The notes under the pieces were generated by a model. That model was not told the origin of the DNA and did not search any database. It worked only from the letters and a program-made list of their open reading frames with translations. Of a DNA stretch of 64,000 bases, positions 10,363-20,900 are shown piece after piece (positions within the stretch are counted from its first letter, which is position 1; the number at the start of each line of letters is the position of its first letter). A program made the position numbers and the translations under genes. Source of the stretch: Limanda limanda (taxonomy: Eukaryota; Chordata; Actinopteri; Pleuronectiformes; Pleuronectidae); contig NC_083645.1 of assembly GCF_963576545.1 (NCBI RefSeq), positions 7,808,447-7,872,446 on the forward strand, written 5' to 3'.

Positions 10363-10678
10363 TCATGACTTCTTTGTGGGACTCTTCTCCAGTGTGTAGA
10401 CGTCTGTGGTGTGTAGCTGTGAGATCAGTGTAGCTTCCAGTCTTATATGAAGTGTGGGACACAGGTCGGTGCACTCCTGGCTGTGGAAGGATGGATCCAT
10501 GTCATCTGTCCCGCTTCAATCAGCTGTAAACACATTCAGTAAAATTAGCACAGTTCAATTACAACATACACCTTTACATGTAACTGGAAAATTATTTAAT
10601 GAATATAACCTTACCCTCTTTCTTCTCCGACAACTCCTCAATGCTGATGTAAGGTCTGGTCGGATCATACTGGCTCAT
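10363..10678 (-). CDS. Possible small spliced gene, unrecognised (68 aa)
   Basis: Exon 10678-10615 starts MSQYDPTRPYISIEELSEKK (64 nt, donor GTAAGG). It joins exon 10505-10363 through acceptor GGGACAG, giving 207 nt in frame and a TGA stop. The second exon begins DDMDPSFHSQ and ends SPTKKS. An upstream non-coding exon ending AAT|GTAAGT near 10825 and an AATAAA signal at about 10280 (minus strand) would complete a compact gene. If the upstream acceptor at 10523 is used instead, translation stops at once. No family was recognised, and no signal peptide or membrane segment is seen. Confidence 0.4.
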
Positions 10679-10895
10679 AGTGTGTCTTTGTACGTCATGG
10701 ACAGGCAGCTGGAAAACAACACATGTAACATGACTTTATTATTAATAAACGGAAATAGCCGCGCTGCATCACCGTTGGAAGATCCACAGCAAATAAACAC
10801 CAAAACATTTCAAAAACAGTTACTTACATTCAATGGCTTAATTTTCTGCACTTTAAATCCGGACTTTCAGCGTCTCAGCCTAACGCCTCTTTGTT

Positions 10896-10933
10896 TGTGT
10901 GTGTGTGTGTGTGTGTGTGGAGGGGGGGGGGGG
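10896..10933. repeat. TG microsatellite followed by a G run
   Basis: About twelve TG units run into about a dozen G. It sits between the two small divergent candidate genes. Confidence 0.9.
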
Positions 10934-11140
10934 CTGAGGCTGTGAAAACATACAGAAAAAAGTCACGTTGATGAAAAAACTTAACGAGAACAAACTGTTA
11001 CATCTAAGTAATTCATACATATTTACACATGCACTAGATCTGCTCCAGCACTCGATGCTGTATTCGTATTTTAGCAACTTTCTCGCTATCCCAAAGAGTG
11101 GCGGACATGCTTTCAGATGTAGGGTTAGCTTAGTGGTTAG

Positions 11141-11444
11141 CATGGCGTCTCTAGCTCACCGTAACTCAGGGACTGTGCTTCCGTCTTCTCCGCCTCGACT
11201 CGTCCACACCGGGCCCGCGGCTCTGCCTCCACACGCACTCATCTTCTCCTCCAGGGAAAAGCGTCGTGTTGACTTCAGCAAGTTATTTACCCCGAAGACA
11301 GAGTCACTCGTACGGGACAAGCTAAACACGACCCGCTTCCTGTCTGCGGGACACTCGACGCTGCTGCACGGCGTTTACGAGGCTCTGATTGGACGAGTCC
11401 ATCAGCTGATGACGCGAGCGGGTGACTTGAGCAGCGGTGTTTAG
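11141..11444 (+). CDS. Possible small intronless gene, unrecognised (100 aa)
   Basis: The ATG at 11141 has a good context (AGCATGG) and is the first to open a GC-rich, codon-like stretch. The longer frame upstream starts in AT-rich DNA. The protein is basic; its middle reads SSREKRRVDFSKLF and its C-terminal half has an amphipathic pattern around LLHGVYEALIGRVHQLM. No transmembrane segment or known domain is recognised. It lies head-to-head with the small minus-strand candidate gene. A coincidental GC-rich frame cannot be excluded. Confidence 0.4.
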
Positions 11445-12487
11445 TACATTTACACACATGATTCACGCTGTTCTGTGTTCGTAACCTTATAGTTGAATGC
11501 ACTTATCGTAAGTCGCTTTGGATAAAAGTGTTGACTGTTTTAATGGAATACTGAGAAAGTTTAATAACAACAATTAGACAATTGAAGTTCAAATTATGAA
11601 GGAATTTAAGCTCTATATTGTGTCTCCTTTATATTTAAAATAATAATCAAACTGAGTGGAGATGTATGTTGTATCCAAACAGCCGGCTGCTGTGTTTTGT
11701 CACTGTGCAGTCCATGGGGGATTAAATATTACACTGAAAAAATAAATCATTAAATCAATGAATGTTTCATAGCAATTTTGAAAGTAGTGGTGAAAAGGTA
11801 CCATCTATAATTCATGGAACAGCTTAGTTTGCCATTGACATGTGAATTTGATGCCAGTATTTTGGGAGGACAGATATTTTTATGGAAAGCCAGTAGAAGT
11901 TTGGAGCTTACAGGACACAGCATCATACCCAGCATCATTTATTTGCTGGAAGAGGTGTGGTTTACACTTCCTCTGTGCATTTAACCAGCACAATTGAAAA
12001 AGTGACTGTAATCATGCCACTCTGTACAGTTGTTGAGATTTAGGATTGGATGACAATAAAAATTTGAAATAAAGTGCATTGTTTCATTTCTTTTGACTGC
12101 ATTGACCTTTGTTCGTGGTATACAATATAATTCATTATAGCACACTTACTTACTTAAGAACAATTTAAAATTTCAGGTTTAATATTTATTTTAAGCCTGG
12201 TTTACTCAGCCAGATAGTTTGTTGGTGCCTCTTACATATTGGTGTTATCTGCTCTCAGGGAAACTGATTTGCATTTGTGAAGCTCAGAGCATTGTCATTT
12301 GCATGTGAAAGCGTCCTCTAGGAGTTGGAGCAGGGGGGGTCAAATCTCAACAGCTCACAGGCTTGACAACTGCAGGAACCCTGAGCGTTTCCTTTGCTGC
12401 CTGCAGATACGTGTGAAAGTCGTTAACCGAAGGATGTGCCAACACTTCTCTGCGACACAGATTGACACAAACGCTTCTTTTCATGCA
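11445..12487. other. Intergenic sequence with a SINE-like tail
   Basis: Near 11506-11530 the sequence GTAAGTCGCTTTGGATAAAA matches a motif very common in fish interspersed repeats. The rest is AT-rich, with no gene seen up to the inverted transporter arm. Confidence 0.4.
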
Positions 12488-13078
12488 GTGAACACCCCAA
12501 ATGATCACTGTAAGCAGACTACTTGATCACTATAACCAAGTTATTTAACCAGCCTTTGAATACGAGTGATTCTGTTGACGATTTGGACGGTTGATTACTT
12601 TATCCTTGATGACTTTATACAGTGTCCACTGTAATGTTTTATTTTTGTATGAATTTTCTTTTCGCTGCTCCTCAGATTGGAACCTGACGTCTTATGGTTC
12701 TCCATCTCCATATGAACGTGGGGAAGCGGCTCAAGTCCTGCCCATCATATTACAGCACCTCACCCCGTCCTTCATCTCCCTAATCGGAACTGGATGTGTT
12801 GCTGCTGCTGTGATGTCATCGGCTGATTCTGCTTTGATTTCTGCTGCTTCTGTCTTCACCTCCAACATATACAAGAACGTCCTGAGGCCACAGGTGAGAA
12901 CATTGAATTATAAGATAATAGTTAGTATCTCAAACCTCTTCACATCCTCCTCTCTACTTTTTCTCCAGGCATCAGACAGAGAGATTCTGTGGGTGATCCG
13001 AGTTGCTGTGATGGTCGTGGGTTTGGTTGGTACAGCACTAACCAGCCAGGAAAACAGTGTCTTACTCTTCTTGATTCT
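12488..13078 (+). repeat. Outer inverted repeat, right arm
   Basis: Near-identical reverse complement of about 1-577. The arm covers exon 7, the 75-nt intron, the start of exon 8 and about 190 bp of intron 6. Exon 7 differs at only two positions seen by eye (CTA/ATA and ATC/GTC codons). The left arm runs off the window, so the full length is unknown. Confidence 0.85.
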
Positions 13079-13529
13079 TGGTGCTGAAGTGGCCTACATC
13101 ATAATCTTCCCTCAGCTTGTCTGTGTCCTCTTCGTCAATATCTCCAATGGTTACGGAGCTGTTATGGGCTGTGTGGTGGGATTGGTGCTCAGAGTTCTCA
13201 GTGGACTCCCATCACTCGGGCTGACAGTTGTCCTCCACTTCCCAGGATGTGTTCTTGAGGATGGAGTTTATGTTCAGCACACTCCAGTTAAGACCATCTC
13301 CATGCTGTCTGCCATTGCTGCCACCGTGTTGTTCTCCTATCTGACGTCTGTGCTCTTCAACAAAGGCCTGTTACCTGAGAAGTGTGACGTGTTCAAGGTG
13401 AAAGTCCAGCAATCAGCACGGGAGCTGACACTGGTACCTGGGGCCACAGAAGACAATGAGAAAGAGACACTGGATAACACATGTCCTCAGACTGAGGCCT
13501 CAGAGCCAATGATTAGCTCAGAGTGTTAG
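12676..13529 (+). pseudogene. slc5a7-like: SLC5A7/CHT1-like 3' fragment (last two exons), plus strand
   Basis: Exon 12676-12893 (218 nt) and exon 12969-13529 encode the C-terminal part of a choline transporter from DWNLTSYG to the stop TAG. Motifs are [32 protein letters not shown] and [13 protein letters not shown]. The cytosolic tail ends EPMISSEC. The 75-nt intron (12894-12968) is a multiple of three with no stop, so even the unspliced frame stays open. No exons 1-6 are seen upstream on this strand, and homology to the minus-strand copy ends near 12488. It is therefore a 5'-truncated duplicate unless spliced to something distant. Confidence 0.8.
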
Positions 13530-13773
13530 AGTCCCTGAATATCTAGATGGCACCAGTTCACTGAGCACATTTTTATCTGCTGAACTACAAAGATTGTGAT
13601 CTCACCTTGTGTGTCTATTATGATGTTAAGTGTGATGATTAGATAAAAAATCAGATATCGTATTGGTCGGAAATTACTTCATATTGCTAGCATTTTAATC
13701 TGCGATGTTACAGGGCACTTAAAATCTTTTGTATTGACACACTTTCATTTGAACCACTTCACCATAATCTTTT

Positions 13774-13779
13774 AATAAA
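13774..13779 (+). terminator. AATAAA polyadenylation signal of the plus-strand SLC5A7-like fragment
   Basis: AATAAA about 245 bp after the TAG, in AT-rich 3' UTR-like sequence. Confidence 0.5.
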
Positions 13780-13799
13780 GTTGATTAAATGATCACTGA

Positions 13800-15004
13800 A
13801 TCATTGCAGCTTGTTTATTTAGAAAAGACGGGACAAAAAATATTGACTATACTGGCTTCAAATTCTGAAACGAGCTCTTCCATTTGATTACAGCTACATT
13901 ATGTGATGTCCTCTCTGACCCAGAATAAGATTCATATCAACATGTAGCATAAGGGAGGGAAAAGCAAGAAGTCAGAAGCTCATTAAATGACCACCTTTCT
14001 TTAGTTGTACTTAGAAAGTTGCTGACCTGGATCCAAATACAGACAAACAAGATATACAGCACGTAGTGTATATATTATATATACATACATAATAACTGGC
14101 TCAAACACAGGACCAGGACGACTAATAAACCGAAACGTGAAAGTCAACCTGACAAAGAGAAACACAAAGACTCTACACACAGAGGAGGCAGAGATAATAG
14201 ACCACAGTTGAAACACATGAGGAAAAGATGGAGACAAACCACAATGGGAAACAGTACAAAGACAGAAATTAAAGTGAGAGATACAGAAACAAAGTTACAA
14301 AATAAAACAGGTAGCCAAGAATTCAAAGGACAACACAATAATCAAACACATAGTGGTAGAAGACAGTGAGAAAGAGACTCTGAAATTCTGCTGTTTGAAT
14401 TCTAACACAGACCAGGAAGTTTTCATTCTTCATTCTCATGGAGACTTCTGCAGCCAAACACAGGGGTAATAAGACAGGTGGACATAGATGGCACCAGCTC
14501 ACTGAGCCCTCTTGCCTCATGTTCAGGACTGTGTAACAGGTCGCCTTGTAGCCACGCCCATTCTCTGCAACGTGCACGCCAGACAGTCCTAACCTCCACA
14601 AACCACTGCAAACACAACACAGGTCCATTTTGGCACACAGGGTAAGTATGGCAAACATATCTGGAGATAAAGTGAGTAAATATATTGGAATTAAAATCCT
14701 GTGAGTTTGAAAGGTGGAGTTCTTATACAGTGGGTGAGAAAACAAACTTTAACTAGGGCTACGCTGTAGCACTAACAGGCCCGAGCACAGGCACTTTGAA
14801 GCCTGTTACGGTTAGTGGAGAGAGCGATCGATGACCCAGCGCACGGCTCCGCTTTGCATGTGTGTTGCGCACTGCGGCAAGGATAAACGCTTCACTTCCT
14901 GCGTCCATCACGCGATGTCGATCCTTGCCTGCTAATTGCTTATACGGTCCACGCTATCATTTGCACATCACAAGGTGAACATTTTATTTAAATCGAATGA
15001 TGGT
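13800..15004. other. Repeat-rich intergenic sequence
   Basis: The 14100-14330 part is A-rich and CA-rich and resembles decayed interspersed repeats. Around 14350-14510 two short blocks resemble the end of the transporter's last exon and its 3' UTR (see findings). No intact gene is seen. Confidence 0.4.
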
Positions 15005-15171
15005 TGTAAAACATAGCTTACTTCCTGTTGCCAGTAGGTGGGGCCATCCCTATTATTACCTACAGACTAATACAGGGGTATTCAACGTTTTTCAGGCCAA
15101 GGACCCCCAAACAGGTGGAGAGATGGAGCAGGGACCCCCTACTATATATATTGTATAAAATTGTGCCATGT

Positions 15172-15805
15172 ATAAACTGCATCTCTGGAGCTCAGCCACA
15201 GTGATCTTTGGGTTCTTCTTTACCTCTCTAACCAAGGCTCTTCACCCACGATTGCTCAGTTTGGCTGGACGGCCAGGTCTAGGAAGAGTTCTGGTCGTCC
15301 CAAACTTCTTCCATTTAAGGATTATGGAGGCCACTGTGCTCTTAGGAACCTTGAGTGCTGCAGAAATTCTTTTGTTACCATGGCCAGATCTGTGCCTTGT
15401 CACAATTCTGTCACTGAGCTCCCTGAGCAGTTCCTTCGACCTCATGATTCTCATTTGCTCTGACGTGCACTGTGAGCTGTAAGGTCTCATATAGACAGGT
15501 GTGTGCCTTTCCTAATCAAGTCCAATCAGTTTAATTAAACACAGCTGGACTTCAATGAAGGAGTAGAACCATCTCAAGGAGGATCAGAAGAAATGGACAG
15601 CATGTGAGTTAAATATGAGTGTCCCAGCAAAAGGTCTGAATACTTATGACCATGTGATATATATATTTTTTTTTTTTCTGTCAAGATGGGGTGCTGAGTG
15701 TACATTAATGAGAAATAAAATGAACTCTTTTGAGTTTTGCAAATTGCTGCAATGAAACAAAGAGTGAAATATTTATAGGGGTCTGAATACTTTCCGTACC
15801 CACTG
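15172..15805 (-). mobile_element. Tc1/mariner fragment nested in the hAT element
   Basis: The right end reads TACAGTGGGTACGGAAAGTA on the minus strand, a Tc1-type terminus. A leader of about 300 bp follows, then the start of the transposase. The element is truncated after roughly the first hundred codons, and the other terminus and the catalytic DDE part are missing. Confidence 0.85.
15242..15490 (-). pseudogene. Tc1 transposase N-terminal DNA-binding region, truncated
   Basis: 82 open codons. The frame contains MRSKELLRELSDRIVTRHRS and AALKVPKSTVASIILKWKKF, the paired-type helix-turn-helix of fish Tc1 transposases, then GRPAKLSNRG before a stop. Further transposase-like residues (VREV-like KEEPKDH) are readable to about 15175. 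No catalytic domain, so it is inactive. Confidence 0.9.
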
Positions 15806-16215
15806 TACATCTTGCATACAACACTGAGCTAATAAAGTAATTCACAGATTCATGTTTTTATTTTAAACATACATGAAGAAGAGACAGTGAATCCTCATCT
15901 GTGGATGGCACACATACTCCCACATTAGTGAGATGTCGGACCCTGATGGGTAGCACACAATTTATCTAATCTTGGATGGATGGAGGTTGTCAGGCAGAGG
16001 GTCATATCAGCCTCACAATATGTTGGATGCATGTTAATGTGTTTTGAAAGACATTTAAATTCGTGAATAAAAAAAAATAATTAAAAATCTAAAAAATTGT
16101 CTTATCAACCAAAGATTTCGCGACCCCCCCTGCAGTACCTCCGTGGACCCCCTAGGGGTCGCGGACCCCCTGTTGAAGACCTCTGGACTAATAGATCTGT
16201 TCAAGTAGCTGTCCA

Positions 16216-16884
16216 GTAATGATGGCCTCAAATTATGGTCGAAAAGATTTTAAGCTTGTAAAGGGATGATCACAGAAACAAGTTAGTAGCTTTTATTGGA
16301 TCTTTGTGAACCTGTAAAGTAAAGCACCAGGAGAAATTCAGGTTTGTGCTTGAGTAGAAAAGATTTGTCTTTGTGGAAAAAAAGAGAGAACAAATAATGT
16401 GATGACAAAGACACTGATAAAAGTTGATTTTGTGAACATCTGAAAACAGATTCGACTGCTTTTAGAAAACTCAACACTCATAGTTCCCACACTTTGCATG
16501 AGAGCCTGAAGTACTCACGATATCTTTATACTTGAATTATAATTACAACGTGACAGTCTGACAGGGGGCAGGGGGATCAGTTACAATCATCTCCACTGTG
16601 GGTCCTGAAAAGTGTGGTTGATTTTGTAGGACAACACTGTGGAGTCTTCTATAACATTCACAACAAATTTTTTTAATTTGCTATTATTCTGAGCAAAAGA
16701 GAACAGGATCTGATGGATCAGCTTTTCAAAATCACACATCCAATAACTAGGATTCAGTGTACACTCATCTTGAAGTGTTTTGATTAATGAACACTACAGT
16801 TGATTGAGGTTCTGGGAATATTTTATTAAACTCACTGTCGGTTTACAGTATAGTTTATATTATAACAGTCAGAATTTTTTTAAC
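16216..16884. other. Intergenic sequence, no gene seen
   Basis: AT-rich. It continues from the R2 repeat flank to the 3' end of the actinoporin-like gene. Confidence 0.4.
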
Positions 16885-17758
16885 TCAGTATCTGCCAGTA
16901 TCACTGATTACCACCCTCAGGACTGCTTGACCTGAGTTAGACATGGAGGCACTGACAATAGCCCTATCATGCTCTTAAAAAATGTCAGAGCCGTCAGCTT
17001 CTGCTCTTACAAAGTTGTTTTCAAAACCATAATACATAATTTCAAACAGATTGTGGTCGTAATGAATTTCTCTTCCAAAGATGCCCACAGCAAACCAGGA
17101 GGAGAAGACGTTCTGGTCATAGGGCACAGAGTACATGACAGCCATGAAGTGGCTGTAGTCCTTCAGATCGGCATTGAATAGGTCGTAGGTGAAGACGCCG
17201 ACGGCCCCAGTTGCACAGCCGGTGGTCTTGTTGAACATTGCGTTGCCATTGGAGGAGGGACCCACCAATGGGGTCAGAGGGATCTCACAGCAGCCTCTCA
17301 CAATGAACACCCTCAACACAGAAACACAACGTGTCAGACAGTACCGATATAATTATTTTTATCAAATCAAAGCATCAGTTTTATGTTCACAAGAGATGCT
17401 TTCGTTTTTTTAAAAACACGTGAGTTCACCCACAAGCAGTCAACACTTTAACAGTCACAGGGTGTCCCAACATGATGCAGTTTGAACAAGCAGGTAAACA
17501 CGCAAAACCCCAAAATGATAACTTTTTTGGCCATCATGTAATGTCGCTGCTCACTAAATAAAAGTCCAGATTAAAGAAGTTTGGTGATGTTTCTTACCAA
17601 ATACCACAAATCAGAGACCTGTTTAAGTCAGGTTTAAAAATGTAAGTCAGAAAATGAGCAACACATCACCTTGGGTTGGCCAGAGTGTAGCGGCTAGAGT
17701 CGTTTTTAATCTCTAAGACATCACTTGAGGATTGAAGGGTGTAATGGAAATTTTGCAT
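16885..17758 (-). pseudogene. Actinoporin-like protein gene with an internal stop
   Basis: Two exons. 17758-17670 (89 nt) starts MQNFHYTL and contains EIKNDSSRYTLANPR. 17311-16975 continues after acceptor TTGAG through GPSSNGNAMFNK, GVFTYDLF, MYSVPYDQN and MYYG. These are the ordered landmarks of the fish actinoporin-like family, a beta-sandwich fold that binds membranes or glycans and in some members forms pores. The frame stops at TAA (16977-16975) after 141 codons. The same frame then stays open to TGA at 16887-16885, including MSNSG, the expected C-terminal strand region. Full length would fit the family (about 171 codons). It may be a pseudogene, a truncated allele or a sequence error. 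No signal peptide is evident. Confidence 0.75.
17670..17758 (-). CDS. Actinoporin-like exon 1
   Basis: ATG at 17758-17756, 29 codons plus two bases, donor GTGATG at 17669. The split codon AG|G joins exon 2. The motif EIKNDSSRYTL is typical of fish members. An additional upstream exon with a different start cannot be excluded. Confidence 0.65.
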
Positions 17759-17796
17759 TTTGTATGTGAAGATTGCGTGAACAGACTTGTGTATCT

Positions 17797-17935
17797 AAAA
17801 CTAGTTAACTGGGTTAACTAAAGGAAAAAGATCCCCTATTCCATTTTGTTGAGGGACAGACGTGTCTGCAGGGCAAGGTTTGGAACCGCTGGATCCAAGA
17901 AGCTTCAAAAACGTTAACTGGGTCAACTAGTATAA
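17797..17935. repeat. Short imperfect inverted repeat
   Basis: ACTAGTTAACTGGGTTAAC on the left and GTTAACTGGGTCAACTAGT on the right pair as an inverted repeat across about 140 bp. It could be a tiny MITE or a hairpin. It lies just upstream of the actinoporin-like start. Confidence 0.45.
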
Positions 17936-17939
17936 ATAT

Positions 17940-20900
17940 ATAGTATAAATATGTGTTTAACTTAACACACTTTTAAGATTGGGCTCTGACTTCGGGCTCA
18001 TGATTAGTATAACTATTATCATAATATAGTAACATCATATTTTGCACTGAAGGTGTAGCTGGGACAGAGGGACCGAGACAAGTGTTTTCTACCTGCATGC
18101 GTAGTGCCGAAGAGAAGTGTGTCCAGACAGGTCGATCCCCCAGTCTTCACTGTCAATCCCCCAACTCTCTGGACTCACTGGCTGTCGTCGCGCCGCAGAT
18201 CAGCTGAGTGTCGGTTGTCTTTTTTTCCCGCTACTGGCGGTGGAGCTGCAGGTTTACCTCCTGCATTTCTCTCAACAACAAGCTGGTTTATGTAGTAAAC
18301 TTAATGTCCAGACTCTATGGTATCAAGATGCAAATCTTTCGGTGTGTCGATAATAATCAAAGCCCCTGAGTTTTAATGTTTATCTGATGAATTTATGTCA
18401 CTAACAAATGGTTGAAACACTTTCTGCATGCCTTTTCAAAATAAAATTCATACTGTGTAGTATTGGTATTTATTTGAGTACAAGGGACTACTTTTATACA
18501 AGGCAATAATCATATTTGTGGCAATATTCAAATTAAAGCTTATATGTAAAAACATTGTGCTGCAGTAGCAGCTCTTCTGCAGAACATGATATGGAACTGA
18601 GAAGCTACATATTGTGCATTGTAAATATTAATTGATATTCATTTGAATATTGTACATTGAATAGAAAAAGTTGCACAACTGCCTCTCTTTGTGTATATTT
18701 ATTTCTTGTATATTCAGACTTGAACAGAAATTGCAAAAAAATAATAAATATGACCCTCCTATCATCGGCTTACGTTTGGAATTAAAAAGTGATCCTGGGC
18801 TAGAAAAGGTTGGTGACCACTGCTTTACACCATTTGAAAATATATGGTATAATTGTTTTTAATTGGGCTATATAAGTTACTGTTAATTTGCTGACTCTCC
18901 TAGTTAGTCATATCATTTTCAGCATGTAAACTTAATATTTTCTAATTTTGTGAAGTTAAACAATGTTTAGATATAGGCTTCAAAATAATTCCATTGGGTA
19001 TTCTGCCTCCCTCTGCACTGTATAATATAATTTTGCCGGTTCATGTATTTATCTGTGCAGAATAAAATATACAAAAAAAACAAATTAATTTAAATTTCTG
19101 TGATGAAACTAAAGCTTATGGGCCTTTTGCCCTCTTTGAATTGACACAGAACGAAGACACTGACAACAGATACTGGACCATCGTATTTACAAGTGTTGAG
19201 GAAAATGACGACATTCACACCAGTTTAAATATTGGCAGTCTTTATTTCAACAAGACTAAGAAATGTTGTTTAATATACATTTTTTCCTCTTACAATTTAA
19301 CATCTATCTCATCTTGTTTTTTTTCATAGCATTTAGGAGATACTCTGACAAGTAAAAATCTGGTGTAATGTTATGGCCTCTTTTAGAGACATCTAAAAAC
19401 GGCTGCTCTTTATTTACATCTCTTTTTTCTCTTTTATCTCTTCAGTCAAGTCCCTCACTCGCTCCTCAGAGAGCGAGTCCTCTCTGTTCTTGTGGGCCAA
19501 AGGCAGAGGGACGGGTTTCGACACCTGTCCCACTCAACTTTAAAGTCACAAGACTGAAGTTGCTCTGTGGATGGCGAGAACATCATCCAGCAGCTGGACC
19601 GACTCCTGCCAGCTGGGAAATGTTGCTGCCCTGGCCCGCAAGCACAGACATTTACCATCATCACCCAAAGACATTTCCTAGCCCTCTCAGAAAGTTGGGT
19701 TTCCTCACACGCTGCGCTGCGTCACATGACACAAACACATGCACAAGCTCTTGTAGAAATGTTGGTGGAACATAAACAAAAACAAAAAAATATCTGGGGA
19801 ATTGAGGCAGTGACATGCAGAAGTGATGTCAAACGGAGGTGCTGAAGCCCAGCTTCATAATTCTAATTCAAGGCTTCAGTAATTTATACAGGTTGCATAG
19901 ATGTTTAACAAAATCCTCCAAAATCATATTCTTTATGTTGCTTTCCTTGTTGATCGCTGTTTGGAGACAATTCAGTTTGATCTCAAAGCCAAATAATAGG
20001 CGAATAGGATGTGTCCAGTATTAACCTTCTGTCAGTCATCTGTCAAACGGCAGCCTGTTTGTTTCACAACTGCAGACAAATATCAAACATGCAAATCCAT
20101 TGTTCAATTTAGGTAAAAATGCATATTTAAACCCCCCAATATAAGATCAAATCAAATACTTTGAAAGATTAATATTTGTCCCCTGAATGTTGCATATCAG
20201 AAACCTCCTGAATACTGTAGTGTGAATAATCTACGTCAGTTATAAAAGAGTTGGAAATGACATTCAAAGACATGCATAAATTACTGTACAGAAGCTACAT
20301 GAGGCAGCATCTTTAGAGATGAAATGACCAGTTAATGCAACTAACAGACGCACTCATCAGATCAAACCACACAGAAAAATCTGATGTTGTGCTCTTCTGC
20401 CGGTAACGATGAACTCAAACACCCTTCAGGGTATCTGAGACGAGAAGATAAAACATCTACATTCTTTTTTTTCAGACTTTACCGAGTTGCTAATGATGTA
20501 CCGAGGTTAATTAAACCAAACGAAGATCAGGCACCATATGTTGTATTCATTTTGGTAGCAATACTTCAACATTCCACCTCGAGTCGAAATGATGAGAACA
20601 TGAGGATAGGTAGATCAACCGGTTCAGGATGAGTCCATTTATAGTGACAGAGGCCATTTAAGAGGTACACGTGTGTTTTGTGGGGCGGAGGTGATGAGGG
20701 CAGAAAAAAAAAGATAAAATGAAGCCCCAACACACTGTGCTCACTGACCAAAAGTGCCCCCATGTGCACACTGACCTCTTCCACCACCTAAAACTAGCAG
20801 TAAAATCCACTGTAGTACCTAATATATATCTTCATACCAAAAATATCTAAAAATTACAACACCTCTTCAACATTAAACCCTGTATTAAAATAATCTTTTC

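Larger units (their letters stand above)
15073..16185. mobile_element. Non-autonomous hAT element containing a Tc1 fragment
   Basis: Termini CAGGGGTATTCAAC and GTTGAAGACCTCTG are imperfect inverted repeats. They are flanked by perfect 8-bp duplications GACTAATA (15065-15072 and 16186-16193). Subterminal C-runs (GGACCCCC) appear on both sides. The inserted sequence is absent from a paralogous copy of the host repeat at 5863-5890. Confidence 0.9.

Noticed and set aside
14323..14745. 140-codon minus-strand frame with cysteines
   Set aside because: Overlaps repeat-like DNA and the decayed transporter 3' homology on the other strand; the cysteine pattern fits no family I know.
19368..19845. Overlapping open frames on both strands with moderate GC
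   Set aside because: No frame shows a family motif or splice-consistent extension; the two plus frames and the minus frame overlap each other.
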